Shown here in pieces: positions 45,849-54,680 of a stretch of DNA of 64,000 bases; the first letter of the stretch is position 1; each line of letters starts with the position of its first letter. The translations under genes and the position numbers were made by a program. Below the pieces are notes generated by a model, which was given only the letters and a program-made list of their open reading frames with translations, was not told the origin of the DNA and ran no database searches. This stretch comes from Micromonospora sp. CB01531 (GTDB lineage Bacteria > Actinomycetota > Actinomycetes > Mycobacteriales > Micromonosporaceae): positions 62,001 through 126,000 of the forward strand of contig NZ_LWLS01000083.1 of assembly GCF_001905095.1 (NCBI RefSeq), in the 5' to 3' direction.

Positions 45849-47198
45849 GTGCATGACGACGGCAGGTACGAAGATCCACGGGTGACCGGGCCAGGAGGAC
45901 GACCCTCTGCCGCCGACCCCGTTTCACGTGAAACCGACTACCCGGGCTGGCCGGCGAGTGGCGAGTCCCACAACCCGTCCACGCGTCCGCCGGACGTCGA
46001 CCCGGAGGCACGCCGGGACGTACCGGCCGAAGCGGGCACCCGGCCCACCTCGGCGGTGCCGGCGAACGTGCCGCCGACCCGGGATCCACACGAGCCGACC
46101 GGGCGCCCCGGGAACGCCCCCAGCTCGCGTCCCACCCCGGTACGCGGCAACGCGGCCGTTCCCGGGCGCTACGAGCCGCAGCCGCCGGTCTCGGCGGTGC
46201 CGCAGCAGCTCACTCCGCAGAGCGCAACGGATGTCGCGGCCGACACGCCACCGGCCGCCGCCTACGGTGCCGAAGTCGCCGACAGCACGTACGTTTCAGG
46301 TGAAACCCCGACGCGCGAAGAGGATGATCCACCGTTGGCTATGGAGGCTATGCGCGCCGTGCAGATCCTGAATCCCAGTGGCGAGGTGACCATGCCTCGG
46401 CCCGAACGGACCCGGGTGATGTGCGTCGCCAACCAGAAGGGCGGCGTGGGGAAGACCACGACCACGGTGAACCTGGCGGTGGCGCTCGCCCTGCACGGCA
46501 ACCGGGTCCTGGTGGTCGACCTCGACCCGCAGGGCAACGCCTCCACCGGGCTCAACGTCCCGCATCACACCGGCGTCCCTGACGTGTACGACTGCCTCAT
46601 CGAGGGCGTGCCCCTGGCGGACGTCGCCCAGCCGGTCGAGGGCATCCCGAACCTGTGGTGCGTACCGGCCACCATCGACCTGGCCGGCGCCGAGATCGAG
46701 CTGGTCTCGGTCGTCGCCCGGGAGTCCCGGCTGGCCCGCGCCATCGCCGCGTACCCGGGACACTTCGACTACGTGTTCATCGACTGCCCGCCCTCGCTCG
46801 GCCTGCTGACCGTCAACGCGCTGGTCGCCGCGCAGGAGGTGCTGATTCCGATCCAGTGCGAGTACTACGCGCTGGAGGGCCTCAACCAGCTGATCAACAA
46901 CATCAACCTGGTCCGCCAGCACCTCAACCCGCGGCTCGAGGTCTCCACCATCCTGCTCACCATGTACGACCGGCGTACCCGGCTGGCCGATGCGGTGGAG
47001 CAGGACGTCCGGAACCACTTCGGGGACAAGGTGCTTCAGGCCGTGATCCCCCGGAACGTCCGGGTCTCCGAGGCCCCCAGCTACGGGCAGTCGGTGATGA
47101 CCTACGATCCCGGTTCGCGCGGGGCCACGAGCTACTTCGAGGCCGCCCAGGAGATCGCCGAGCGAGGCGTCAAGGAGCCGGTGAGCCGGAATGCGTAG
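45849..47198 (+). CDS. parA: Chromosome partitioning ATPase ParA
   Basis: 449 residues if GTG 45849 is used. The deviant Walker A KGGVGKTTTT begins at Lys197, and the typical ParA sequence runs from about residue 185 to the end: LVVDLDPQGNASTGL, VFIDCPPSLGLLTVNAL, AEAPSYGQSVMTYDP. The first ~185 residues are Pro/Arg-rich and disordered. They are encoded over two parS sites, where GTTTCACGTGAAAC reads VSRET and GTTTCAGGTGAAAC reads VSGET. Shorter starts closer to MEAMRAVQILNP are possible. ParA moves the ParB-parS complexes. parB follows after 27 nt. Confidence 0.92.
   Translation: MHDDGRYEDPRVTGPGGRPSAADPVSRETDYPGWPASGESHNPSTRPPDVDPEARRDVPAEAGTRPTSAVPANVPPTRDPHEPTGRPGNAPSSRPTPVRGNAAVPGRYEPQPPVSAVPQQLTPQSATDVAADTPPAAAYGAEVADSTYVSGETPTREEDDPPLAMEAMRAVQILNPSGEVTMPRPERTRVMCVANQKGGVGKTTTTVNLAVALALHGNRVLVVDLDPQGNASTGLNVPHHTGVPDVYDCLIEGVPLADVAQPVEGIPNLWCVPATIDLAGAEIELVSVVARESRLARAIAAYPGHFDYVFIDCPPSLGLLTVNALVAAQEVLIPIQCEYYALEGLNQLINNINLVRQHLNPRLEVSTILLTMYDRRTRLADAVEQDVRNHFGDKVLQAVIPRNVRVSEAPSYGQSVMTYDPGSRGATSYFEAAQEIAERGVKEPVSRNA
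45921..45934. other. parS site inside the parA 5' region
   Basis: GTTTCACGTGAAAC, a perfect core palindrome. It lies within codons of the N-terminal extension of ParA (P-V-S-R-E-T). Confidence 0.85.
46293..46306. other. Near-perfect parS site inside parA
   Basis: GTTTCAGGTGAAAC, one mismatch from the core. It is 372 nt after the first site and in the same ParA frame. Confidence 0.7.
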
Positions 47199-47225
47199 TG
47201 CGAAGAAGTCGCTGGGAGGCGTCGC

Positions 47226-48254
47226 ATGAAGAACCGTCCTCGCGGCGGTCTGGGCCGAGGGCTGGGTGCCCTCATCCCCACCGGGCCGGTGCCGGGCAGC
47301 AGCCCGACGGTCGCCGAGCCCGAAAGTACGGCGGCTGCGCCGGTACCGCCCCCCGCCGTGGCCGGCGCCGCCGCTGCCGTCCTCGGGGCGGCGGCAGCGG
47401 TCGAGGAGTCCGAGCCGCAGCTGAGCCCGGTGCCGGGAGCACGCTTCGCCGAGATTCCGGTCGACGCCATCGTGCCAAACCCCAAGCAGCCCCGGCAGGT
47501 CTTCGACGAGGACGCCCTGGAGGAGCTGAAGACCTCGATCCAGGAGGTGGGATTCCTCCAGCCGATCGTCGTACGCGAGCTCGACGGCGAGAAGTACGAG
47601 CTCGTCATGGGCGAGCGGCGCTGGCGGGCGGCCCAGGCGGTGGGCCGGGAGAGCATCCCCGCCATCGTCCGGGACACCAAGGACGATGCGATGCTCAGGG
47701 ACGCGCTGCTGGAGAACATCCACCGGGCCAACCTGAACCCGCTGGAGGAAGCGGCCGCCTACCAGCAGCTCCTTGAGGAGTTCGGGGCCACCCACGAGGA
47801 GCTGGCCCGCCGGATCGGCCGGAGTCGGCCGCAGATCTCGAACACCATCCGGCTGATGAACCTGCCCGCTCAGGTGCAGCGCCGGGTTGCCGCCGGGGTG
47901 CTCTCGGCCGGCCACGCCCGGGCGCTCCTCAGCCTGGACGACGCCGAGGCCCAGGAGCAGCTCGCCAAGCGGATCGTCGCCGAGGGCATCTCCGTACGCG
48001 CCACCGAGGAGATGGTGGCCCTTGCGCTCGCCGACGGGCCGGCGAAGACGTCGACCGCGAAGCGCCGGCCGAAGCCGCACGCGCCGGCGCTGACGGACCT
48101 CGCGGACCGGCTCTCCGACCGGTTCGACACCCGGGTGAAGGTCGACATCGGCCGCAACAAGGGCAAGATCACGATCGAGTTCGCCACGGTCGACGACCTG
48201 GAGCGGATCGTCGGGATCATCGGGGTGGGCCAGGAGGAACAGCCAGGCGAGTGA
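47226..48254 (+). CDS. parB: Chromosome partitioning protein ParB
   Basis: 342 residues from ATG 47226. The N-terminal KNRPRGGLGRGLGALIPTG contains the ParA-contacting region, followed by an Ala/Pro linker. The CTPase domain has NPKQPRQVFDEDALEEL, GERRWRAAQ and ENIHRANLNPLEEAAAY. An HTH (FGATHEELARRIGRSRPQISNTIRLM, part: GRSRPQISNT) binds parS. The C-terminal dimer domain is LADRLSDRFDTRVKVDIGRNKGKITIEF in part. ParB spreads from parS and loads SMC. It ends the parAB operon. Confidence 0.96.
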   Translation: MKNRPRGGLGRGLGALIPTGPVPGSSPTVAEPESTAAAPVPPPAVAGAAAAVLGAAAAVEESEPQLSPVPGARFAEIPVDAIVPNPKQPRQVFDEDALEELKTSIQEVGFLQPIVVRELDGEKYELVMGERRWRAAQAVGRESIPAIVRDTKDDAMLRDALLENIHRANLNPLEEAAAYQQLLEEFGATHEELARRIGRSRPQISNTIRLMNLPAQVQRRVAAGVLSAGHARALLSLDDAEAQEQLAKRIVAEGISVRATEEMVALALADGPAKTSTAKRRPKPHAPALTDLADRLSDRFDTRVKVDIGRNKGKITIEFATVDDLERIVGIIGVGQEEQPGE

Positions 48255-48272
48255 GCACCGGCTCGTCGATTC

Positions 48273-48305
48273 TCGGCCGCGTCGTCCCTGTGACGGCGCG
48301 GCCGA
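48273..48305 (+). terminator. parAB terminator
   Basis: TCGGCCGCG pairs with CGCGGCCGA, with a further near-match CGTC/GACG, loop CCCTGTGA. It follows the parB stop by 19 nt. Confidence 0.65.
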
Positions 48306-48824
48306 CTTGTCTGTGGGCTGCGAGTGCTCGTCGGGGTCGTCGGAGAGTGGTCCGTTGACGCCGATCGCCCCGACGGCCTGCGCCGCGCCCCCGCCGTCCG
48401 GCGACCACCGACACCGCCCGGCGCCGGGCGGGCGAGCGTGTGGCGGGAGACGTGAAGACGGACCGGCTGTTGCTGGGACGCCTCGGTTGCCGCCGCCCGG
48501 TTGGCTGGCGCCGGAATGCGGACGAACCCGCTCTGCGGCCCGCCTGCCGCCAATTCCGGCGTGGAGGTACCGTCTACTGCCCCGCTGTCCTGCCGTCGTT
48601 TCCCGGGGCTCTGGGAGGGCTCGGACGGCGACGGAAGAGGGTCGTCGCCACGGGCCCGCGCGAAGCAGTCAATCCGGGTGATCCCCGGATTTGCTCCCCG
48701 CGGTCCAACCGTGGCGGATGGGGGGCGCATCTCCGGGCGCTGATTCCAATGCCTCCTCGCCGAGGAGCCTCGGTCGCTCAGGCGCTTCGAGTCCATCGTT
48801 GAACCGCTGGTTCCTGCGGTCGGC

Positions 48825-48838
48825 GTTTCACCTGAAGC
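48825..48838. other. Degenerate parS-like site
   Basis: GTTTCACCTGAAGC, two mismatches from the core; likely weak or dead. Confidence 0.4.
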
Positions 48839-48883
48839 GACGGCGAGGGGACTGCCAGGGTCACGGGGGGCCGAGGCTGTTTG

Positions 48884-48897
48884 GTTTTACGTGAAAC
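48884..48897. other. parS-like site
   Basis: GTTTTACGTGAAAC, one mismatch from the core, 59 nt after the degenerate site. Confidence 0.65.
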
Positions 48898-49211
48898 CAC
48901 GGGGTGGCGGAGCGGATCGGCACGGGCCTGGTAGCGGGGTGCGCGACCATGTGCCCGTCGGGGCGGTGCGACCGCCTCGTGCAACTCGTCGAGGGTGCGG
49001 GCCAGGGTGGCGCCGTCCGCCGTCGGGGCGCTTGGCGTGGATGCCAGCGCCGGTGGTCCCGGGGTTGGCTGTTGGGATCGCCGCGGGGCGCTTTGGCTCG
49101 GAACCGGCCGTCTACGTACGTTCAAGGTGGCGGCCGGGCCGGTCGGACGTAGGGCGCGCTTCGCGTTCATCCCCGCAGCTGCTCGCCGCCAGGGCCCGAC
49201 CGTGGGCGCTG

Positions 49212-49225
49212 GTTTCACGTGAAAC
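49212..49225. other. parS site
   Basis: Perfect GTTTCACGTGAAAC core. Confidence 0.88.
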
Positions 49226-49781
49226 GAGGCCGCCCATCCTTGCGATCGCGCGCCATGTCACCCGCGAACAGTGGGAGAACGCCCAGTGAGGTCCGGCCCG
49301 TGGCGCTCGGCGGCATACTGGCCGTCCGTCCGCACATCGTCCGCCGACCGGACTCCGGCCGTCGCCAGCACACCAGACGATGGGGGCTGCCTTCCTGCCC
49401 GCCTCCGGTGACGCGGCGGCGCTCTGATGTGGCTGGGCCGGCTCGCCGTCAGTGCCGCTTCGCTGCCTTCTGCGGCCCAATCCCTGCCTTGCGGCCCTGA
49501 CCGCGGCGCTCGGCCCGCAGAGCAGGGTGCGGGCCCGAGGGAGTTGGGGGCAGGCGAGGAGACAACACGAGTAATGAGGAAGACCCGCGGCGAGAGGAAC
49601 TCGGGTGGCAAGAGGACCTCGAGCGATGAGGGAGCCATGGGGCGATAGGGAGCCGAGTGAGGTGGCGCGGCCAGGCGAAGGCGCTGAGCGGCCTAACGCG
49701 GAACAAGGCGGCGAGCCAGGAGCAGGAGCCGATCGAGCTACAGGGGCCCGAGCGAGGAACAGGGCCGCGGGCCGGCCGATC

Positions 49782-49795
49782 GTTTCACGTGAAAC
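49782..49795. other. parS site
   Basis: Perfect GTTTCACGTGAAAC core followed by A, as in the 16-base consensus. Confidence 0.88.
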
Positions 49796-50029
49796 AGGCG
49801 AGCCGCCGGGAGGAGTAACCGACGGCTTCAAAGCACGGCCGCCGGCATCGGCACGGGCAGAGCCCGCCAGGGGCTGACTTTGGCCGGCCACGGCGGCGGC
49901 GGTGCCAAGTTCTGCCGACAGCGCCTGCCGCGCGTGGGACGCCGCCGCCGGTCGGCCGTCGGCGGCCGATAGTCGGCTGGCTCCCTCGGCCGTTGCACCA
50001 CCCCACGCCAACCCGGCCCCACGCAGAGA

Positions 50030-50120
50030 CGGCATTGCACCCCGCGCGGACGCGGCGTTGCGCCACCTCACGGGGACGGGGCGTTGCGCCGCCCTACGTG
50101 GACGCGGCGTTGCACGGACC
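50030..50120. repeat. Imperfect tandem repeat, about 25-26 nt units
   Basis: Units share GACGCGGCGTTGC or a close variant: GACGGCATTGCACC, GACGCGGCGTTGCGCCACC, GACGGGGCGTTGCGCCGCC, GACGCGGCGTTGCACGG. A related CGTTGCACCACCCCACG stands just upstream near 49991. Confidence 0.6.
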
Positions 50121-51048
50121 GCGATCGTGGCCGCAATGCCAACGGTGGCGCATCGCTCGCCCGCGAGTAGTTGGACAGCGCGGACAGGCGGCCGGCGAGC
50201 ACCCGTGGATTCATCGCGCCCCGGCGGTGGCCGACCCGGTACCGCTGGGCCAGGGAAGTCCCGCTCCGGGGGCGCGAACACCACGCGCGGCGCCCGACCG
50301 GAGCGCCGGACCCGCCCGGCGGCCGCGGCTGAGGCTGGGTGGGAGTGAACCCGCTGACAAGGATGTAGGCCACCGCGGGCCGAATCGCCCGTCGGCGGCA
50401 CCGCTTGGTCGACCCCGGCCGTCCGCACCCAGGGTTCGCACCCACTGCGGCACCCGGCGTGCCTTTCCCGGAGCGCCTCGGCGGGCGGGATCGGACCACG
50501 GCCGTGGTGGCGGCAGCAGCCGCGCCATCCCGGTCCATCGGAGTGCGGCGGCGGCGAGTCGGGAGGCGGCTGATGTCCCGATCGTGGGTGGGCCGACCAC
50601 GGGCGTTAACGGACGACGAAGGGCTGCCGGCGCACCCGTCGACGGACTCCAGGGGCGCCGCCCCTCGTACCGCACGCCGCCGCCGACCCCACAGCGACCT
50701 GCCCCGGTAGCCCACGTCGCCGTCACACGGGGGTCGCCAACCGGCCGGGCGGGACGGTACGTGGGCGCCATCGCGACCCGGCGGATTGAGCGGGACTGAG
50801 CCAACGCAATCCGATGCTGAGGGCGTATCTGGGGCGGAGCTCCGTCGGCCGGGTTCGCGGCTAGGGCAGACCCGCCTCCGGGGCGAGGCGCGGCCGGGCG
50901 GGATTGGAGGGCGGCCTCGGGAAGCCAAGCCGTGCATCTGGTCAGCGCCGAACCAGGGCAGCCTGGTCCTGGAACCAAACGAGCGAGGCCGATGCCCAAC
51001 GGCCCGTCGCTCGTTAGGTAGGAAGGCCCGGCCGTGGGGTGAACATCC

Positions 51049-51205
51049 GGTGGACAACCAGCCCCGATCCCCGGTGGGTTATCCACAGTCGTTGTCCACA
51101 GGGTGCCCTCGTTTCACGTGAAACAGCGCTGCGAAAGCCGTGTTGAGCTGTGGATGACGCGGTGTGGTGGTGAGCTCAGCGGCCTGTGGACAACGCGGTG
51201 GACAA
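51049..51205. other. DnaA-box cluster flanking a parS site
   Basis: Six DnaA-box-like 9-mers in 157 nt: GGTGGACAA 51049, TTATCCACA 51079, TTGTCCACA 51092, TGTGGATGA 51149, TGTGGACAA 51185, GGTGGACAA 51197. Two are perfect TTA/GTCCACA boxes. Confidence 0.75.
51111..51124. other. parS site within the DnaA-box cluster
   Basis: Perfect GTTTCACGTGAAAC core, followed by A, between DnaA boxes at 51092 and 51149. Confidence 0.88.
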
Positions 51206-51275
51206 CATCGCGGCGATCGACGACGGACGCTCGTCAACCGACGAAACGGGTAGGGACAGGCGTCGCCGACTCGGT

Positions 51276-51281
51276 TAGGGT
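51276..51281 (+). promoter_or_regulatory. -10 box of a leaderless transcript
   Basis: TAGGGT, seven bases, then GTG 51289; no ribosome site is present. Confidence 0.5.
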
Positions 51282-51288
51282 CAGCCTC

Positions 51289-52071
51289 GTGCAGGACACC
51301 CCTCCCTCAGTGCCGGACTTCACCCAGTGGCCCTCCTTCCCCTTCGAGGGCGACCTCCGCGTCAAGCAGCTCGACGATCCGGTACCGGTCGAACCGCCCC
51401 GCCGGGGCGAGGGAAACCGGGAATGCACCGCCTGTAACGCCCCGGACGAGGCGTACATCTGGGTCGGCGAGCGGTGGCGGGTACGCGCGATGGACCGACC
51501 CACCGGCCTGCCGATGGTGCTGATCCTGGAGTCCCGCTCCCATCTCGATCTCGGCGACCTGCCGAACCTGCTCGCCGCCGAGCTGGGCGTGATGACCGTC
51601 CGCCTGGAGCGGGCCATCCGCTCGCTGGACGGCGTCGCCCGGGTACACGTCAACCGCTGGGGCGACGGCTCGGCGCACCTGCACATGTGGTTCCTGGCCC
51701 GGCCGTACGGGCGGCTGCAACTGCGGGGCACGTTCCTCTCCCTGTGGGACTCGATCCTGCCCCCGATCTCCGAGTCGCAGTGGCGGGAAAATCTGGCTCT
51801 GGTCGCCGCGTGGCTGGCCGAGTTCGGCGGCCGCCCGCTCGCCGAGCCGCCCCGCATCCAGTGGCAGGCCCCGTCGAGCCTTTCCTCGCCGTCTGCGGAG
51901 CGGGTGACGGCCGAAGAGGAAGAGGAGAGCGCGTCGGTGATCGAGGCGGCGGAGGAGATCCCGGAGCCGGAGAGCGACGCCGAGCCGAGCAGCGAGCCTG
52001 AGCGCGAGCCAGCGGCAGCGGCCAAGGAGCCGGCGGGCAAGGAGCCGGCGGGCAAGGAGCCCGCCGGCTGA
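51289..52071 (+). CDS. HIT-like protein of unknown function
   Basis: 260 residues from GTG 51289, chosen because a TAGGGT -10 lies seven bases before it; a frame from 51103 runs through the parS/DnaA cluster and is not credible. Core landmarks are ECTACNAPDEAYIWVGERWRV, LPMVLILESRSHLDLGDLP and HVNRWGDGSAHLHMWFLARP. The H-x-H-x-W...: GSAHLHMWFLARP resembles the histidine-triad strand of HIT nucleotide hydrolases/transferases, and a CxxC precedes. The C terminus is acidic and ends with three GKEPA repeats. An enzymatic role is inferred only from this resemblance. It is a lone plus-strand gene facing ddl. Confidence 0.75.
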   Translation: MQDTPPSVPDFTQWPSFPFEGDLRVKQLDDPVPVEPPRRGEGNRECTACNAPDEAYIWVGERWRVRAMDRPTGLPMVLILESRSHLDLGDLPNLLAAELGVMTVRLERAIRSLDGVARVHVNRWGDGSAHLHMWFLARPYGRLQLRGTFLSLWDSILPPISESQWRENLALVAAWLAEFGGRPLAEPPRIQWQAPSSLSSPSAERVTAEEEEESASVIEAAEEIPEPESDAEPSSEPEREPAAAAKEPAGKEPAGKEPAG

Positions 52072-52089
52072 GCGACCGAGCAGGCGATC

Positions 52090-53088
52090 TTACGGGCGAC
52101 GGGCGGCGGCCCGGGTAACCAATGCGCCGAGCACCCGCCCGAAGTCCAGACCGGCGGCCTGAATGGCCAGCGGCAGCAGCGAGGTCTCGGTCATCCCCGG
52201 GGAGACGTTGACCTCCAGCACGTGCGGCTGGCCGTCCGCGTCGACGATCAGATCGACCCGGGAGAGATCGCGCAGGCCGAGTGCGCCGTGGGCGGCGAGC
52301 GCCACCTCGGCCACCCGCTCGGTCGTCTCCCGGTCCAACCGTGCGGGCGCGTGCCAGGTGGTCCGGCCGGCGGTGTAGCGGGCGGCGTAGTCGTACACGC
52401 CGTTGCGCGGCACGATCTCGACCGGAGGCAGCGCCTGCGGTCCCTCGCCCAGGTCCACCACCGAGACCGCTACGTCCATCCCGGGCACGTAGCGCTCCAC
52501 CAGCGCGGTCTGGTCGTACGCGAAGCAACCGACCATGGCGGCCGGCAGCGACGCGGCGTCCCGGACCACCGCGGCGCCCAGTCCGGAGCCACCCTGCGCC
52601 GGCTTGATCATCAGCGGCAGGCCGAGCCGGCCGGCGATCCGGTCCAGCACAGCCACCGCGCCCAGCTCGGAGAAACGGTCGTGCGGCAGGGCCACCCAGT
52701 CGGGGGTGGGGATGCCGGCCTCGCGCAGCACGGCCTTGGCCGACGGCTTGTCCCAGGCAAGCCGGGAGGCCCGGGCGTCGCAGCCGACGTAGGGCACGCC
52801 GCACAGGTCGAGCACCCCACGCAGCGAACCGTCCTCGCCGGTGGCGCCGTGCAGGGCGATCACCACGGCATCCGGCGGGTCGGCGGCCAGGGCGGGCAAC
52901 AGGGCCACGTCCGCGTCCCGAAGTTCGGCCTCCACCCCGACCGCCCGCAGCGCGTCGAGCACGCGCCGGCCGGATCGCAGGGAGACGTCCCGCTCGTACG
53001 AAAGTCCACCGGCGAGCACCAGCACGTGCAGCTCGTCGGTGACGGCGGATTCGGTCACGGAAGTGTGCTCGGCAGGGCTGACGGCCAT
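52090..53088 (-). CDS. D-alanine-D-alanine ligase family ATP-grasp protein
   Basis: 332 residues, ATG 53088. ATP-grasp fold: N-terminal LVLAGGLSYERDVSLRSG, ALHGATGEDGSLRGVLDLCGVPYVG, lysine in LPLMIKPAQGGSGLGAA, and metal ligands in LEVNVSPGMTETSLLP. The motifs match D-Ala-D-Ala ligases closely, but it is not in a wall operon, and actinobacteria usually carry the main ddl elsewhere. It may be a second ligase or act on another dipeptide-like substrate. It lies 7 nt before an aminotransferase gene on the same strand, which suggests shared expression. Confidence 0.85.
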   Translation of the reverse strand: MAVSPAEHTSVTESAVTDELHVLVLAGGLSYERDVSLRSGRRVLDALRAVGVEAELRDADVALLPALAADPPDAVVIALHGATGEDGSLRGVLDLCGVPYVGCDARASRLAWDKPSAKAVLREAGIPTPDWVALPHDRFSELGAVAVLDRIAGRLGLPLMIKPAQGGSGLGAAVVRDAASLPAAMVGCFAYDQTALVERYVPGMDVAVSVVDLGEGPQALPPVEIVPRNGVYDYAARYTAGRTTWHAPARLDRETTERVAEVALAAHGALGLRDLSRVDLIVDADGQPHVLEVNVSPGMTETSLLPLAIQAAGLDFGRVLGALVTRAAARRP

Positions 53089-53095
53089 GCGGGAA

Positions 53096-54409
53096 TCATG
53101 CCAAGTCGGGGCCGGGCGCGTCCGAGCCGCCCTGCCGACGCCGCGGCCCCGAGCCGCCCACCGCGCCGAAGACCCGGCGCATCGCGATCTCCTGCTCCAT
53201 CACGCCGGCCAGCCGGCGGACGCCCTCCCGGATCCGCTCCGGCGACGGGAAGGAGAAGTTGAGCCGCATGTTGCCGCTGCCGGTGCCGTCGGCGTAGAAG
53301 CCGGTGCCCGGCACGTACGCGACCCGGGCCGAGATCGCCCGCGGCATCATCGCCTTCGAGTCGAGGCCGTCGGGCAGGGTCGCCCACACGAACAGGCCGC
53401 CGCCCGGGTTGGTCCAGGTGGTGCCGGCCGGCATCAGGTCCGCCAGCGCGGCGAGCATGGCGTCCCGGCGCTCGCGGTAGACCTCCCGGTAGACCTTGAG
53501 CTGTTCCCGCCAGGGCATGGTGCCGAGGTACGTCGAGACGGCGGCCTGTGCGTAACCGCTGGGGCAGAGGATCTGCGCCTCGCTGGCGATGACCAGTTTG
53601 TCGCGGACCGCGTGCGGCGCGAGGATCCAACCCACCCGCAGGCCGGGGGCGAAGGTCTTGGAGAAGGTGCTCAGGTAGAAGACCCCGTCCCGCCGGCGGG
53701 CCCGCAGCGGCGCGGGCGCGTCCCCCTCGAAACCGAGTTGGCCGTACGGGTCGTCCTCGACCACCAGCAGGCCGGCCCGCTCGCAGATGTCGAGCACCCG
53801 CTCGCGCCGCTCCTCGCTCAGCGTCACGCCGGTCGGGTTCTGGTAGGTCGGGATGGTGTAGAGGAACTTCACCCGCCGGCCGGCGCGGGCCAGGTCGGCG
53901 ATGGCGCTCTCCAGCGCCTCCGGGATCAGCCCCTGCTCGTCCATCGGCACGTGGGCCACCTGGGCCTGGGCAGCCTGGAACACCCCGAGCGCGCCGACGT
54001 ACGTCGGGCCCTCGGCGAGCACCACGTCGCCCGGGTCCAGGAAGAGCCGAGCCACCAGGTCGAGCGCCTGCTGGCCGCCGACGGTGACCACCACGTCCTC
54101 GGGCGAGGCACCGCACGAGGCGTCGATCCCGGAGAGGGACATCACCTCGCAGATGCGCTCGCGCAGCTCCAGGGTGCCCTGACCGATGCCGTACTGCAGG
54201 GTGGTGACGCCGTGCTCGGAGCCGAGCCGGCCGAGCATCTCGCCGACCGCGTCCAGCGGCAGCGCCGCGATGTACGGGGCCCCACCGGCGAGTGAGACCA
54301 CCTCCGGCCGGCTGGCCACCGCGAAGAGTGCCCGGATCTCGGAGGCCGTCATTCCCCGGACCCGGCGGGCGTACCGGTCGGTGTAGTCGTCGAGCGTCGT
54401 GCCGGTCAT
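53096..54409 (-). CDS. PLP-dependent aminotransferase, class I/II
   Basis: 437 residues from ATG 54409 with GAGGTGATG upstream. Fold-type I aminotransferase of the 2-aminoadipate/MocR-like clade: SLAGGAPYIAALPLDAVGEML, YGIGQGTLELRERI, PTYQNPTGVTLSEERR, VVEDDPYGQLGFEG, and the PLP lysine in STFSKTFAPGLRVGW. No GntR domain is attached, so it is an enzyme, not a regulator. The true substrate (aminoadipate, kynurenine or a branched amino acid) cannot be told. A tail of Gly/Arg/Pro residues ends it. It precedes ddl-like by 7 nt. Confidence 0.87.
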   Translation of the reverse strand: MTGTTLDDYTDRYARRVRGMTASEIRALFAVASRPEVVSLAGGAPYIAALPLDAVGEMLGRLGSEHGVTTLQYGIGQGTLELRERICEVMSLSGIDASCGASPEDVVVTVGGQQALDLVARLFLDPGDVVLAEGPTYVGALGVFQAAQAQVAHVPMDEQGLIPEALESAIADLARAGRRVKFLYTIPTYQNPTGVTLSEERRERVLDICERAGLLVVEDDPYGQLGFEGDAPAPLRARRRDGVFYLSTFSKTFAPGLRVGWILAPHAVRDKLVIASEAQILCPSGYAQAAVSTYLGTMPWREQLKVYREVYRERRDAMLAALADLMPAGTTWTNPGGGLFVWATLPDGLDSKAMMPRAISARVAYVPGTGFYADGTGSGNMRLNFSFPSPERIREGVRRLAGVMEQEIAMRRVFGAVGGSGPRRRQGGSDAPGPDLA

Positions 54410-54680
54410 GACATCACCTCGATCGGGTGTCGGCGGGGCTGCCGCCCGGATGTGGTACCCGCGATACCGGCAACCATGGCGGCCCGGGACACCGGTTGGT
54501 CGATCGTAGTCCGTGACGGCCTCCACCTGCGCCGCCATGTGAAGAAAGTCCACATCCCGGACCGGCCCTCCCCGTCCCGGGTGGGCCTACGCGCGTCCTC
54601 TCCCGTACCGCCGGACAACGGCGTACGATCGCTCGTCGGGGGCAGGGACGCGGCGGAGTGGTCAGCTCCGGCAACTCCAG
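54410..54680. other. Spacer without a supported gene
   Basis: The divergent spacer between the aminotransferase and the GNAT gene has no protein-like frame. Its right end (54681-54783) is copy B of the dispersed repeat. Confidence 0.5.

Larger units (their letters stand above)
48306..51048. other. Gene-free parS region (about 2.7 kb)
   Basis: No open frame here looks like a protein: all long ones are Arg/Pro/Ala-rich with no domain motif, and they overlap each other on both strands. The region carries four parS-like sites, a 25-26 nt tandem repeat at about 50030-50120 and a purine-rich stretch near 49530-49760. It probably works as the chromosomal centromere, though a short unrecognised gene cannot be excluded. 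Confidence 0.6.

Noticed and set aside
50030..50120. Tandem repeats as a possible CRISPR array.
   Set aside because: Units are directly adjacent and imperfect, with no unique spacers and no cas genes in the window.
49112..50428. Minus-strand frame of about 438 codons in the parS block, with ATG.
   Set aside because: Composition is Ala/Pro/Arg/Ser-rich with no domain, and it reads through two parS sites; it overlaps other equally long frames.
50068..51057. Minus-strand frame of about 330 codons next to the DnaA cluster.
   Set aside because: No protein-like pattern, no ribosome site, overlaps another frame of the same quality.
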